Assembly: GCF_017877135.1 (NCBI RefSeq)
Contig: NZ_JAGIPH010000006.1
Location: 248,001-312,000 of the forward strand
Direction of reading: 5' to 3'
Length of the DNA: 64,000 nt
Source: Neorhizobium galegae
GTDB lineage: Bacteria > Pseudomonadota > Alphaproteobacteria > Rhizobiales > Rhizobiaceae
Shown: positions 48,172 to 58,537 of the stretch, one piece after another
Layout of the letters: each line of letters opens with the position of its first letter
Numbering within the stretch: the first letter of the stretch is position 1
Translations under genes and position numbers: made by a program
The notes under the pieces: generated by a model
What the model was told of the DNA's origin: nothing
The model's database searches: none
What the model saw: only the letters and a program-made list of their open reading frames with translations

Positions 48172-49371
48172 ATGAGACACACATGGCGATGGTTCGGGCC
48201 GATCGACAAAGTCAGCGTGCGCGATGCGGCACAGGCGGGCGCCGAAGGCATCGTGTCTGCGCTCCACCACATCGCAACCGGCGAGGTCTGGCCGGTTGAC
48301 GAGATCGCCCGGCGGCATGAGGAGATCAAGGCCGGCGGCCTTGTCTGGGATGTTGTTGAAAGCATTCCGATGTCGGAAGACATCAAGACGCAGACCGGCG
48401 ACTGGAAACGTCATATCGCCAATTGGCAGGAAACGCTGCGGCGCCTCTCGGCCTCCGGCATCCGCACCGTCTGTTATAATTTCATGCCGATTCTCGACTG
48501 GACGCGCACGGATCTGCGCTGGGAGACCGGCCATGGCGCCAAGGCCATGCGTTTCGATCTGGTGGATTTTGCCGCCTTCGACATCCACATCCTGAAGCGC
48601 CCGGAGGCTGCTGCGGATTATCCGGACTGGTTGCAGGAGGAGGCAGCAAGACGCTTCTCCGGCATGAAGGATTTGAAGATCGCTGCGCTGGCCAAAAATA
48701 TCGGCGCGGGCCTGCCGGGGTCTGCGGATGGCTATACGCTCGACCAGCTGCTCGAAAAGCTGCGCTCCTACCAGGGCATCGACCGCGCGCGGCTGCAGCA
48801 GAATCTCGTCGATTTCCTCAGCGAAGTGGCGCCGGTGGCAGCAGATGTCGGCATCAATATCTGCGCCCATGGCGATGATCCGCCGTGGTCGCTGCTCGGC
48901 CTGCCGCGCATCCTGTCGACCGAAGCCGATTATGCGCACATGCTGGATCAGGTGAACATCCGCGCCAATGGCGTCACGCTCTGCACCGGTTCGCTTGGCG
49001 CAAGGCCGGACAATGACCTGCCTTTCATTGCCACACGTTTTGCCGATCGCATCCATTTCGTGCATCTGCGCAATGTCACGCGCGACAGCGACACGGTTCC
49101 CTGCTCGTTTTTCGAAGACGAGCACCTTGAGGGCGCCACCGACATGGTCGCCGTCATCGCAGCCCTTCTATCGGAAGAGGCGCGACGGCGCGAAGAGGGG
49201 CGCGAGGATCACCGCATTCCCATGCGGCCGGATCATGGACAGGAAATTCTCGACGACCTCACGCGCGGTGCCCAGCCCGGATATCCCGCCATCGGCCGGC
49301 TGAAGGGGCTGGCGGAACTGCGCGGCATCGAGCGGACGCTGTCGCATGCCCGCTATGGCCTGGGAGCCTGA
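48172..49371 (+). CDS. uxuA: Mannonate dehydratase UxuA
   Basis: A 399-residue TIM-barrel enzyme with UxuA features: MRHTWRWFGPID at the start, CYNFMPILDWTRTDL, INICAHGDDPPWSLLGLPRI, given here by CAHGDDPPWSLLGLPRI, TLCTGSLGARPDND, and HLRNV, the Mn2+ or Fe2+ ligand region. It dehydrates D-mannonate to 2-keto-3-deoxy-D-gluconate in the hexuronate pathway. The UxuB gene starts three bases after its stop. It is unrelated in fold details to ManD, yet catalyses the same reaction. Confidence 0.92.
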   Translation: MRHTWRWFGPIDKVSVRDAAQAGAEGIVSALHHIATGEVWPVDEIARRHEEIKAGGLVWDVVESIPMSEDIKTQTGDWKRHIANWQETLRRLSASGIRTVCYNFMPILDWTRTDLRWETGHGAKAMRFDLVDFAAFDIHILKRPEAAADYPDWLQEEAARRFSGMKDLKIAALAKNIGAGLPGSADGYTLDQLLEKLRSYQGIDRARLQQNLVDFLSEVAPVAADVGINICAHGDDPPWSLLGLPRILSTEADYAHMLDQVNIRANGVTLCTGSLGARPDNDLPFIATRFADRIHFVHLRNVTRDSDTVPCSFFEDEHLEGATDMVAVIAALLSEEARRREEGREDHRIPMRPDHGQEILDDLTRGAQPGYPAIGRLKGLAELRGIERTLSHARYGLGA

Positions 49372-49373
49372 TC

Positions 49374-50774
49374 ATGACACATCTCTCCAGCGCAAGCCGA
49401 TTGCCCGCCGGCGTGCGCCTGCCCGCCTATGACAGAGGGAAGCTGAAACCCGGTATCGTCCATATCGGGCTTGGCGCCTTTCACCGCGCACATCAGGCGG
49501 TGTTCACTGAGCGCGCCCTGGAGGCTGAATTCGGGCCCTGGGGGATTGTTGCGGTCAACCTGCGCTCAGCCGATCCGGTGGAGGCGCTTGAGGCACAGGA
49601 TGGGCTTTATTGCGTCATCACCCGCAGCGAAAAGGGCGACCAGTGCGAGTTGATCGGTGCGACCGTCGGCTGGATCTGCGCAGCCAGGGACAGGGCACGC
49701 GTGCTGGCAGCCCTTGCCGATCCCGCAACCTGCGTGGTGACGATGACCGTCTCGGAAAAGGCCTATGGTCTTGATCCGGCAACCGGCGGGCTGGATGATA
49801 ACCATCCGGCAGTAGTGGCCGATGTGAAGATGCCGCATGCGCCCGTCGGTGTGCTGGGTTTCCTCGTGGAAGGGCTTGCCCTGCGGCGGGCAGCCGGCGT
49901 GGCGCCGTTTACCGTGCTCTGCTGCGACAATCTTCCCTCAAACGGCAGGGTCGTGCGCCGTCTCGTCCTGGAACTGGCGCAGCGCCGCGATCCGGCGCTT
50001 GCCAGCTGGATTGCCGAAGAGGGGGCGTTTCCCTGCTCCATGGTGGACAGGATCGTGCCCGCCGCAACCGACGCGACGCGTGTGCGGGCCAAGGCGCTGC
50101 TCGGCACAGAGGACGCATTGGCGCTCGAAACCGAGCCCTTTCTGCAATGGGTGATCGAAGATCGCTTTGTCTCGGGTCGACCGCGCTGGGAGGCTGGCGG
50201 TGCAATCCTTGTCGACAATGTCGAGCCTTACGAAAAGATGAAGCTCAGGCTGCTCAATGGCACCCACACGCTGCTGGCCCATCTCGGCATCCTTTCAGGG
50301 CTCGACTATATCCGCGAGGTGATGGCGGTGCCGGACCTTTCGGCCAAGGCGCGCGCGCATATGGAAGAGGTGGTGTCGACGCTCGATCCGGTGCCAGGGA
50401 TCGATCTGTCCGATTACATCGCGGCGCTGCTTTTGCGGTTTTCCAACCCGACGATCGATCACCGCAACCTGCAGATCGCGCTCGACACCAGCCAGAAATT
50501 GCCGCAGAGGCTGCTCTCGCCGGCCGTGGATGCCCTGGAAAAAGGCAAGGACGCGGCGGCAACAGCCTATGCGGTCGGCGTCTGGATGGCGGCGGTGAAG
50601 AAACGCGGCAACTGCGAGGATCCGCGCCGGGCAGAAATCCTGGAGGCCGCCGCCGTGATGAATGCCACCGATCCGTCTGCCGCCTTCTTTGCAATCCCCG
50701 GCCTTTTTCCTCCCGAGCTGGTGGCAGCCCGCCGCTGGCGCGATCGCCTCAATGACGCGATCGGCGCCTTCTGA
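49374..50774 (+). CDS. uxuB: Fructuronate reductase/mannitol dehydrogenase family (UxuB-like)
   Basis: A 466-residue NAD-dependent polyol dehydrogenase. The nucleotide site is VHIGLGAFHRAHQA; the catalytic motif is KMKLRLLNGTHTLLAHLG with Lys, Asn and His conserved. Family members include fructuronate reductase UxuB, tagaturonate reductase and mannitol dehydrogenase; next to UxuA, fructuronate reduction to mannonate is the best guess. It ends the plus-strand uronate operon. Confidence 0.88.
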   Translation: MTHLSSASRLPAGVRLPAYDRGKLKPGIVHIGLGAFHRAHQAVFTERALEAEFGPWGIVAVNLRSADPVEALEAQDGLYCVITRSEKGDQCELIGATVGWICAARDRARVLAALADPATCVVTMTVSEKAYGLDPATGGLDDNHPAVVADVKMPHAPVGVLGFLVEGLALRRAAGVAPFTVLCCDNLPSNGRVVRRLVLELAQRRDPALASWIAEEGAFPCSMVDRIVPAATDATRVRAKALLGTEDALALETEPFLQWVIEDRFVSGRPRWEAGGAILVDNVEPYEKMKLRLLNGTHTLLAHLGILSGLDYIREVMAVPDLSAKARAHMEEVVSTLDPVPGIDLSDYIAALLLRFSNPTIDHRNLQIALDTSQKLPQRLLSPAVDALEKGKDAAATAYAVGVWMAAVKKRGNCEDPRRAEILEAAAVMNATDPSAAFFAIPGLFPPELVAARRWRDRLNDAIGAF

Positions 50775-50817
50775 AGCGGGTCCTTTCCGTTCAACGGTCC
50801 GGCTCTGAGTTGAGCGT

Positions 50818-50848
50818 AAAGGGCATGGGCAATGGGCCGCAGCCCTTT
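50818..50848. terminator. Hairpin between convergent operons
   Basis: AAAGGGC (50818-50824) pairs with GCCCTTT (50842-50848). The arrangement A-run, stem, T-run suits a bidirectional terminator between uxuB and the deacetylase-like gene. Confidence 0.55.
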
Positions 50849-50866
50849 CAGGTTTCAGTGCACGCC

Positions 50867-51745
50867 TTAACCACCGTCTTTCACAAAACGGGCGATGTCG
50901 GCATGCGTGGCGAACCAGACATCGTCGTGCTCCTGGATATGGCGGATGAGCTCTTCCAGGATGAAGATGCGCGAGCGGTAGCCGGTCACATGCGGGTGCA
51001 TGGTCAGGAGAAAGAGGCCGCCCTCCTGGTAGGCGCGGTCGAATTCCCGCTTGAAGATGTCGAGCACGGCAGGCGGCGGTGTGTAGGGGCGGTGGGCGGT
51101 GAACCTGTTCATGTTGAAATAGACCGCGTCGTCGCGGATCCATTCCACCGGCAGTTCCACCAGGCCGGTCGGTTCGCCGTCCTCCACCAGCTCGTACGGA
51201 TCGTCATCGGCCATCAGCGAGCTGTCATAGAGCAAGCCGAGTTCACGCTCGATCTCCAATGTAACAGGTGAAAAATCCCAGGAGGGGGTACGCATGCCGA
51301 CGGCGCGCACGCCGGTGATTTTTTCGAGCGTATCGGCGGCGCGCAGATGCAGTTCGCGCTCCTTCTCCGGCGGCACCTTTGTATTGACCTCGTGGATCCA
51401 GCCATGCAGGCCGATCTCATGGCCCTCGGCAATCACCTGCCGTTGTTCATCCGGGTAGAGCAAGGCGGCAACGGCGGGAACGAAGAAGGTGGCCGGAACC
51501 CCGGCCGACCGAAGGGTATTGAGGATGCGCGGCACGCCCACCCGGTTGCCGTACTGCCCTTGCGACAAACGTCCGATGGATTCGCCACCGTCGCGCAGTT
51601 CATTGGTCTCGTGATCGCTATCGAAGGACAGTGCGACGGCGCAGCGGGCTCCGCCCTTCCACGACTTCGGTTTCAGCGAGCGGCCGGCGCGCACCTTGTC
51701 GACCTTGCCGCGCCATGTCGCTTCGTCCCATTGCCAGGGTTCCAT
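50867..51745 (-). CDS. NodB-fold hydrolase (polysaccharide deacetylase/imidase type)
   Basis: A 292-residue protein with the NodB fold: SFDSDHET (D42, D44, H45), GHEIGLHGWIHE with metal histidines H114 and H118, RTPSWDFS, and LTMHPHVTG near the end. No signal peptide is seen, so a cytoplasmic substrate is likely. The length and motifs match the group containing HP0310 (PgdA) and cyclic imidases, which open cyclic imide rings. Next to a peptide-type importer, a creatininase-like amidohydrolase and an isoaspartyl peptidase, imide hydrolysis looks more likely than peptidoglycan deacetylation. Confidence 0.75.
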   Translation of the reverse strand: MEPWQWDEATWRGKVDKVRAGRSLKPKSWKGGARCAVALSFDSDHETNELRDGGESIGRLSQGQYGNRVGVPRILNTLRSAGVPATFFVPAVAALLYPDEQRQVIAEGHEIGLHGWIHEVNTKVPPEKERELHLRAADTLEKITGVRAVGMRTPSWDFSPVTLEIERELGLLYDSSLMADDDPYELVEDGEPTGLVELPVEWIRDDAVYFNMNRFTAHRPYTPPPAVLDIFKREFDRAYQEGGLFLLTMHPHVTGYRSRIFILEELIRHIQEHDDVWFATHADIARFVKDGG

Positions 51746-51763
51746 TGCTACTCTTCCTTCCGG

Positions 51764-53487
<1,724 letters not shown>

Positions 53488-53491
<4 letters not shown>

Positions 53492-54363
53492 CGGCGGAGC
53501 CTCGGATTGAGCTGGTCGCGGATCTGGTCGCCCACAAGGTTCAGGGACACGATGAACAGGATCAGCGCCAGGCCGGGATAGATGGAGATCCAGTAGCGGC
53601 CGGAGAGGAGATACTGGAAGCCGTTGGAGATCAGCATGCCGAGTGAGGGTTCGGTGGGCGGCAGGCCGACGCCGAGGAAGGAGAGGGTGGCTTCAAGCGA
53701 GATCGCGCTTGCGACCTGGACGGTCGCGACCACGATCAGCGGCGGCAGGGAATTGGGAAGGATGTGCTTCACCACGACCCGCAAGGGCGACAGGGGGATG
53801 GAGAGTGCTGCCTCGACATAGTCCTTCTGCCGCTCCGCGGAGGCTGCGCCATGGGCGGTTCGCGCGAAATAGGCATACTGGGCGAAAATCAGTGCCATGA
53901 TGAGCTGGTAGCGGCCCTGTCCCAGCAAAGCGGCAATGACGAAGGCCAGAAGGATCGCCGGGAAGGACAGCTGCAGGTCGACGATGCGCATGACGAGGCT
54001 CTCGTAGCGCCCGCCGATATAGGCGGCCGAACAACCGACCATCGCGCCGATGACGAAGGCAATGCCACCGGCGATCACGCCCATCTGCAGCGAGATCCGC
54101 AGACCGTAAATGATTGCAGAGAGCAGGTCCCTCCCTTGGGAATCGGTACCGAGCCAATGGGTATAGCCGCCGGTGCCGACATAACCCGGCGCCCGGCGCG
54201 CATCGCGCAGCACAAGGCTTCCGATGTCGTAGGGATCCTGCGGCGTGACGAACGGTGCGATCAGGGCGATCAGGACGATGAGAAAGACGATGATCGCCGC
54301 ACCGGTTGCCACCTTGTTGCGGGAATATTCTTCGAGAAAACGGCCAAACAGAGTGTCGCGCAT
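53488..54363 (-). CDS. ABC permease, DppC/OppC type
   Basis: A 291-residue permease of normal length with six helices. It has WLGTDSQGRDLLSAIIYGLR and the loop YVEAALSIPLSPLRVVVKHI, given here by EAALSIPLSPLRVV. I place the start at the ATG 54363, one base after the preceding stop and ten bases after AAAGGGA; an in-frame GTG at 54372 is the alternative. Confidence 0.88.
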
Positions 54364-54364
54364 G

Positions 54365-55336
54365 TCAGGCACGTCCCTTTCTCAGGCGCGGATCGAGCAG
54401 CGCATAGGTGAGATCGACCACGAGGTTGATGACGATGAACAACAGGGCGACCAGCATCAGGTAGGCAACCATCACCGGTCGATCGAGAGAGGTGATGCTG
54501 TCGATGATCAGCTTGCCGAGCCCCGGCCAGGAAAAGATCGTCTCGGTGACGACGGCAAAGGCAAGCGTCGAGCCCAGTTCCAGTCCGAAGACGGTGACGA
54601 GCGGGATGGAGATCAGCCGCAGCACATGGCGGCTGAGAACGGTGAATTCCGACAGACCGGCGGCGCGGGCGAATTTCACCGTATCGCTCAGCATCAGTTC
54701 GCGCGTTCCTGCCCGCGCGAGCCGGATCATCAGCGAGAACTTGAACAGAGCAAGGTTGAGCGCCGGAAGAACCAGATGCTGCAAACCATCGATGGTGAGG
54801 AACGAGAACTCGATGCCGAAAAGGCTGACCGTTTCACCCCGTCCGCCGGCCGGCATGATGCCGAACTGGACGGCAAAGACCATGATCAGCATCAGGCCGA
54901 ACCAGAAGGTGGGAACCGAGAAGCCGAGGATGGAGATCGCCATGATGGCGCGCGAGACCGGGCTGTACGGCTTGTAGCCGGCATACATTCCGATGGGAAT
55001 GCCGACGAGGCTGGCAAAGATGACGGCCGCCAGCGTCAGTTCGAGCGTCGCGGGCAGTCGTGACAGGATCAACTCGCTGACCGGCATGTTGTAGACCAGC
55101 GATCGACCGAAATCGCCCTCGAAGACCCGCCCGACAAACGCAAAATACTGCCGCCACAACGGCTGATCCAGGCCATACTGGGCAATGACGGCAGCCCGGA
55201 TGTCCTGTGTCGCGTCAGGCGAAATCAAAACGTCGATGGGATTGCCCACCGCATAGACACCTGTGAAGACCAGCGCCGACATGGCAAAGACAACGATGGC
55301 GGCCTGCCACAGGCGCTGCACGATAAAACCGAACAA
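54365..55336 (-). CDS. ABC permease, DppB/OppB type
   Basis: A 323-residue permease starting (M)FGFIVQRLWQAAIVVF, the typical DppB N-terminus. The start codon is TTG at 55336, preceded by GGGG about five bases upstream; the first ATG comes only at residue 19, inside helix 1. It has six helices and the loop FARAAGLSEFTVLSRHVLR, given here as FARAAGLSEFTVL. It pairs with the following DppC-type permease. Confidence 0.88.
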   Translation of the reverse strand: MFGFIVQRLWQAAIVVFAMSALVFTGVYAVGNPIDVLISPDATQDIRAAVIAQYGLDQPLWRQYFAFVGRVFEGDFGRSLVYNMPVSELILSRLPATLELTLAAVIFASLVGIPIGMYAGYKPYSPVSRAIMAISILGFSVPTFWFGLMLIMVFAVQFGIMPAGGRGETVSLFGIEFSFLTIDGLQHLVLPALNLALFKFSLMIRLARAGTRELMLSDTVKFARAAGLSEFTVLSRHVLRLISIPLVTVFGLELGSTLAFAVVTETIFSWPGLGKLIIDSITSLDRPVMVAYLMLVALLFIVINLVVDLTYALLDPRLRKGRA

Positions 55337-55407
55337 TGGATCCCCGTCCTCATGACTCGTCCCGTCTTGCGCGGGCTTGGTTTGGCCTTGGATGCGTGTG
55401 GATGAAG

Positions 55408-56109
55408 CTAGTGCCAGTCGCCTTCGAGAAGATCCCGGGTCTCTGCGACCGCAACCTCCCAGATCGCCAGCATGTCTTCGTCGGGACGCTGGTAGAGGCC
55501 GTGATAGTTGCCATCTCCCAGCATGTCGCGTTTGCGTGCCGCGTCAACGCGGGCAAGGCGGGCATAGTCCACCTGCGGTCTTGCACTGGCAGGCTGGCGC
55601 GGGTCGTTCGTGCGCGTCCAGGGGAAGTTTTCCATCCACGAGGCGTGTGAGGCTGCCGGATCGATGGCCTGAACTTTTGCGAGCGTCCGCGGCGCCCGCC
55701 ACCAGTCATGGAATTTCACCGAACTGTCCGGATGCGCGTTCAGCCATTCGGAAATCACCACCGTGGCCGGTGTATTTCCGCCATGGCCGTTGACGATCAG
55801 GATCCGGCGAAAACCCGACCGGTGGATACTGTCCATCAGGTCGCGAATGATGCCGATATAGCTCGCGAGCGACAGCGTCAGCGTACCCGGGAATGTCGCA
55901 AAGGAGGATGCGAGCCCATAGGGCAGAACCGGAAACACCGGGATGCCAAGAGGTTCGGCGGCATCCACGGACACTTTTTCAGCCAGGATCATGTCGGTTG
56001 CAAGGCTGAGATAGGCATGCTGCTCGACGCTGCCGATCGGAAGAATGCAGCGGTCGTCCTTGGCGGCGCGCTCTTCGACCTGCATCCAGTTCATATCGGC
56101 AATCTTCAT
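55408..56109 (-). CDS. Creatininase-family amidohydrolase
   Basis: A 233-residue enzyme with the creatininase metal site: IGSVEQHAYLSLATD (E29, H31, D39) and LIVNGHGGNTPA. Family members hydrolyse cyclic or linear amides, such as creatinine or a formamidopyrimidine. The ATG at 56109 has AGGAG about six bases before it; TTG at 56115 would be too close. It is first in the minus-strand operon with two permeases and the ATPase, so it acts on what the importer brings in. Confidence 0.83.
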   Translation of the reverse strand: MKIADMNWMQVEERAAKDDRCILPIGSVEQHAYLSLATDMILAEKVSVDAAEPLGIPVFPVLPYGLASSFATFPGTLTLSLASYIGIIRDLMDSIHRSGFRRILIVNGHGGNTPATVVISEWLNAHPDSSVKFHDWWRAPRTLAKVQAIDPAASHASWMENFPWTRTNDPRQPASARPQVDYARLARVDAARKRDMLGDGNYHGLYQRPDEDMLAIWEVAVAETRDLLEGDWH

Positions 56110-56205
56110 GCGCAACTCCTGTCCCCATTGGCGCAGCGACCGTCATTTATTTCGCATGCGCACAAAAAATAAGCTCCGGCGAGCTCTGCACTCATCAGAG
56201 ATAAC

Positions 56206-56219
56206 GTTCCATAAGGAAC
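56206..56219. promoter_or_regulatory. Operator-like palindrome GTTCC-ATAA-GGAAC
   Basis: A perfect 5-bp inverted repeat in the gap between the divergent creatininase operon and the marR gene. A second similar site lies 52 bp downstream. It is a likely MarR binding site. Confidence 0.6.
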
Positions 56220-56257
56220 TAAAAAAAGAGATTGACAGGCAAATAACTGACCGTCAA

Positions 56258-56271
56258 GTTCCATACGGTAC
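56258..56271. promoter_or_regulatory. Second operator-like site GTTCC-ATAC-GGTAC
   Basis: Shares GTTCCATA and the spacing with the site at 56206, but one arm base differs. It lies 26 bp before the marR start, where binding would block transcription. TTGACA at 56232-56237 lies between the two sites and may be a -35. Confidence 0.55.
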
Positions 56272-56297
56272 AAAATATAAATGGGGCAGGCGGAGAC

Positions 56298-56864
56298 ATG
56301 ACGGTGCAGCTGGAGCAGGCGTCGCTCGAAACGCTTCTTCGCCAGGGTGGAAAAACCTTGTCGACGGGAGAGCCGGTCGATGCGCTGGTGGGGGTGAAAC
56401 TGTGGGAAAACCCCTGCTGGCTCTCGTTCCGCATCAACTTCCTGGCGCTGCAGTTCAACGTGCCGATCTATCGCTGGACGGAAAAGGAGTTCGGTCTGCC
56501 ACGGCCGGAATTCGTCGTGCTTTACTCGCTTGGGCTGGCTGACGGGCTGACAGCCAGTGCCATCTGCGTCTCCTCGGGTTTCCCCAAGAACACCATCAGC
56601 CGGGCCATCCAGAAGCTGATCGACAAGGGCATCATTCGTCGCGAAGTCGATCCGGCGGATCTGCGCAGCTTCGTTCTCTACATCACGGAGGAGGGCAGGC
56701 GCATCGTGGACGCCGCCATCCAGCCGATGGTCGAGCGCGAAAGAGCCATGGTGTCCGCCCTGACGCCGGCGGAAATGCTGATGCTGTCCGAGCTTCTGGC
56801 AAAGGTCGTCGTGAACTCACCTGTCTCGCCACCCATGATAAACATAGAGGAGAACGAAGAATGA
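56298..56864 (+). CDS. MarR-family regulator
   Basis: A 188-residue winged-helix protein. The helix-turn-helix is around LTASAICVSSGFPKNTISRAIQKLIDKG (shown as SSGFPKNTISRAIQKLIDKG), followed by the wing REVDPADLRSFVLYIT. An N-terminal extension of about 45 residues precedes the fold. Its stop overlaps the start of the binding-protein gene by four bases, an unusual coupling of regulator and periplasmic protein. It probably controls both directions from the paired sites upstream. Confidence 0.86.
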   Translation: MTVQLEQASLETLLRQGGKTLSTGEPVDALVGVKLWENPCWLSFRINFLALQFNVPIYRWTEKEFGLPRPEFVVLYSLGLADGLTASAICVSSGFPKNTISRAIQKLIDKGIIRREVDPADLRSFVLYITEEGRRIVDAAIQPMVERERAMVSALTPAEMLMLSELLAKVVVNSPVSPPMINIEENEE

Positions 56865-58453
56865 GCATTTCCAAGGTGTTGCGCACCGTCGCGCTGGTGT
56901 CTGCCCTGCTGGGCGGCGTATCGTCGGCAGCGCTTGCCGCAGACCTGACGATCGGCGTGAGAGCCGGTCCGCTGTCGGTCGACCCGCATTTCACGGCGGC
57001 CGGCACCCATGCCGAAGCCATGAAGCATATCTTTGATTCGCTTGTGAAATCCGGCAACAATCTGGAACTTGAGCCGGGTCTTGCCACCAGCTGGACGGCC
57101 GTCGATGCCACGACCTGGGAATTCAAGCTGCGCCAGGGCGTCAAATTCCACGATGGCTCCGATTTCACCGCCGAAGACGTGAAGTTCTCCATCGAACGCA
57201 TTCCGGCCGTGACGGGTCCCAACCCGACGACCATCTATGTCCGTCGCGTGCGTGGAATCGAGATCGTCGATCCCTATACGATCCGCATCAAGACCGATGG
57301 TCCCGCACCGAACCTGCCCAACGACTTCATCCGTCTGTTCGTCGTGTCGCACACCGCGGCCAAGGACTATTCCGCAAGCGCCGACAAGGCTGCCGAAGGC
57401 TTCAATTCCGGCAAGGCTGCCATCGGCACCGGCCCCTACAAGTTCGTATCCTGGACGCCGAAGGAACAGCTCGTTCTTGAGAAGTTCGACGGCTACTGGG
57501 GCGAAAAGGAGCCCTGGGACAAGGTGATCCGCAAGGAAATCCCCAATGATGCGGCGCGCGTTGCCCAGCTGAAGGCCGGTCAGGTCGATATGATCGCACG
57601 TATCCCGTCGTCAGACGTGCCGACGCTCGAAAAGGACAGCAAGCTTTCCATCGTTCGCGAGGACAGCGTCTACCTGTTCAACATGGCTTTCGACTTCCGC
57701 GACAAGCCCCCGCAGGTCAGCGCCAAGGACGGATCGCCGCTGCCCAAGAACCCCTTCCAGGACGCCAAGGTCCGCGAAGCCTTCGATCTCGCCATCGATC
57801 GGGAAGCCCTGACCGAGATTGCCATGGAAGGCATGGGTGCGGTTCAGTCGCAGCTTGTCACCCCGAACATCTTTGGCTGGAACCCGGCCGTGAAGCCGAC
57901 GAAGGCCGATCCTGCCAAGGCCAAGGCATTGCTGGCCGAGGCCGGCTATCCCAACGGTTTCAAGGTGACCTTCTCCTTCACCAATGATCGCCTGCCGGGC
58001 GACAAGGATGTCGGCACGACGATTGCCCAGATGCTGACGGCGGTCGGGATCCAGGTGGAAGCCAACGCCCAGCCGGGTGCCGTCTTCTTCCCCGCCAACA
58101 CCCGGGGCGACTACTCCCTGACCATGTCCGGCTGGGGCACGCTGACGGGTGAGTCGAACTACACGCTGTCCTCGCTGACGCATTCGAACGATCCGGCAAA
58201 GAAGCTGGGGGCCTTCAACCTGCGCGGCTATGTCAACCCGACGATGGACAAGCTGATCGAGGACGCCGCCGTCGAGATGGACACGGCAAAGCGCGAAAAG
58301 TTCCTGATGGATGCCAATGCGCTTGTCGCGACCGATCGGCCCTATCTGGCCATTGCCTCGACCATTTCCGCCTGGGGCATGAAGAAGACCATCACCATTG
58401 TTCCCCGCTCGGACGAGGATACGCTGGCGATGAACATCCGCCCAGTCAAATAG
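56861..58453 (+). CDS. ABC extracellular solute-binding protein, family 5 (peptide type)
   Basis: A 530-residue periplasmic protein of normal DppA length with a signal peptide ending SSAALAAD. It has ELEPGLATSWTAVDATTWEFKL, here cut to LATSWTAVDATTWEFKL, LRQGVKFHDGSDFTAEDVKFS, given as VKFHDGSDFTAEDVKFS, and FDLAIDREALTEIAM. It sits apart from, and divergent to, its permease/ATPase genes at 51764-55336, but no other partner is nearby. A perfect intrinsic terminator follows 23 bases after its stop codon. Confidence 0.9.
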   Translation: MSISKVLRTVALVSALLGGVSSAALAADLTIGVRAGPLSVDPHFTAAGTHAEAMKHIFDSLVKSGNNLELEPGLATSWTAVDATTWEFKLRQGVKFHDGSDFTAEDVKFSIERIPAVTGPNPTTIYVRRVRGIEIVDPYTIRIKTDGPAPNLPNDFIRLFVVSHTAAKDYSASADKAAEGFNSGKAAIGTGPYKFVSWTPKEQLVLEKFDGYWGEKEPWDKVIRKEIPNDAARVAQLKAGQVDMIARIPSSDVPTLEKDSKLSIVREDSVYLFNMAFDFRDKPPQVSAKDGSPLPKNPFQDAKVREAFDLAIDREALTEIAMEGMGAVQSQLVTPNIFGWNPAVKPTKADPAKAKALLAEAGYPNGFKVTFSFTNDRLPGDKDVGTTIAQMLTAVGIQVEANAQPGAVFFPANTRGDYSLTMSGWGTLTGESNYTLSSLTHSNDPAKKLGAFNLRGYVNPTMDKLIEDAAVEMDTAKREKFLMDANALVATDRPYLAIASTISAWGMKKTITIVPRSDEDTLAMNIRPVK

Positions 58454-58476
58454 GCATAACTTTCATTGCAACGACC

Positions 58477-58501
58477 GGCCGGGCGCCTTGCCCGGCCTTT
58501 T
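58477..58501 (+). terminator. Rho-independent terminator after the binding-protein gene
   Basis: Eight-base stem GGCCGGGC/GCCCGGCC with a five-base loop followed immediately by TTTT. This is the clearest intrinsic terminator in the window. Confidence 0.9.
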
Positions 58502-58537
58502 CTGTATTTTGAACACACATCAATCGGGAAGACACAG

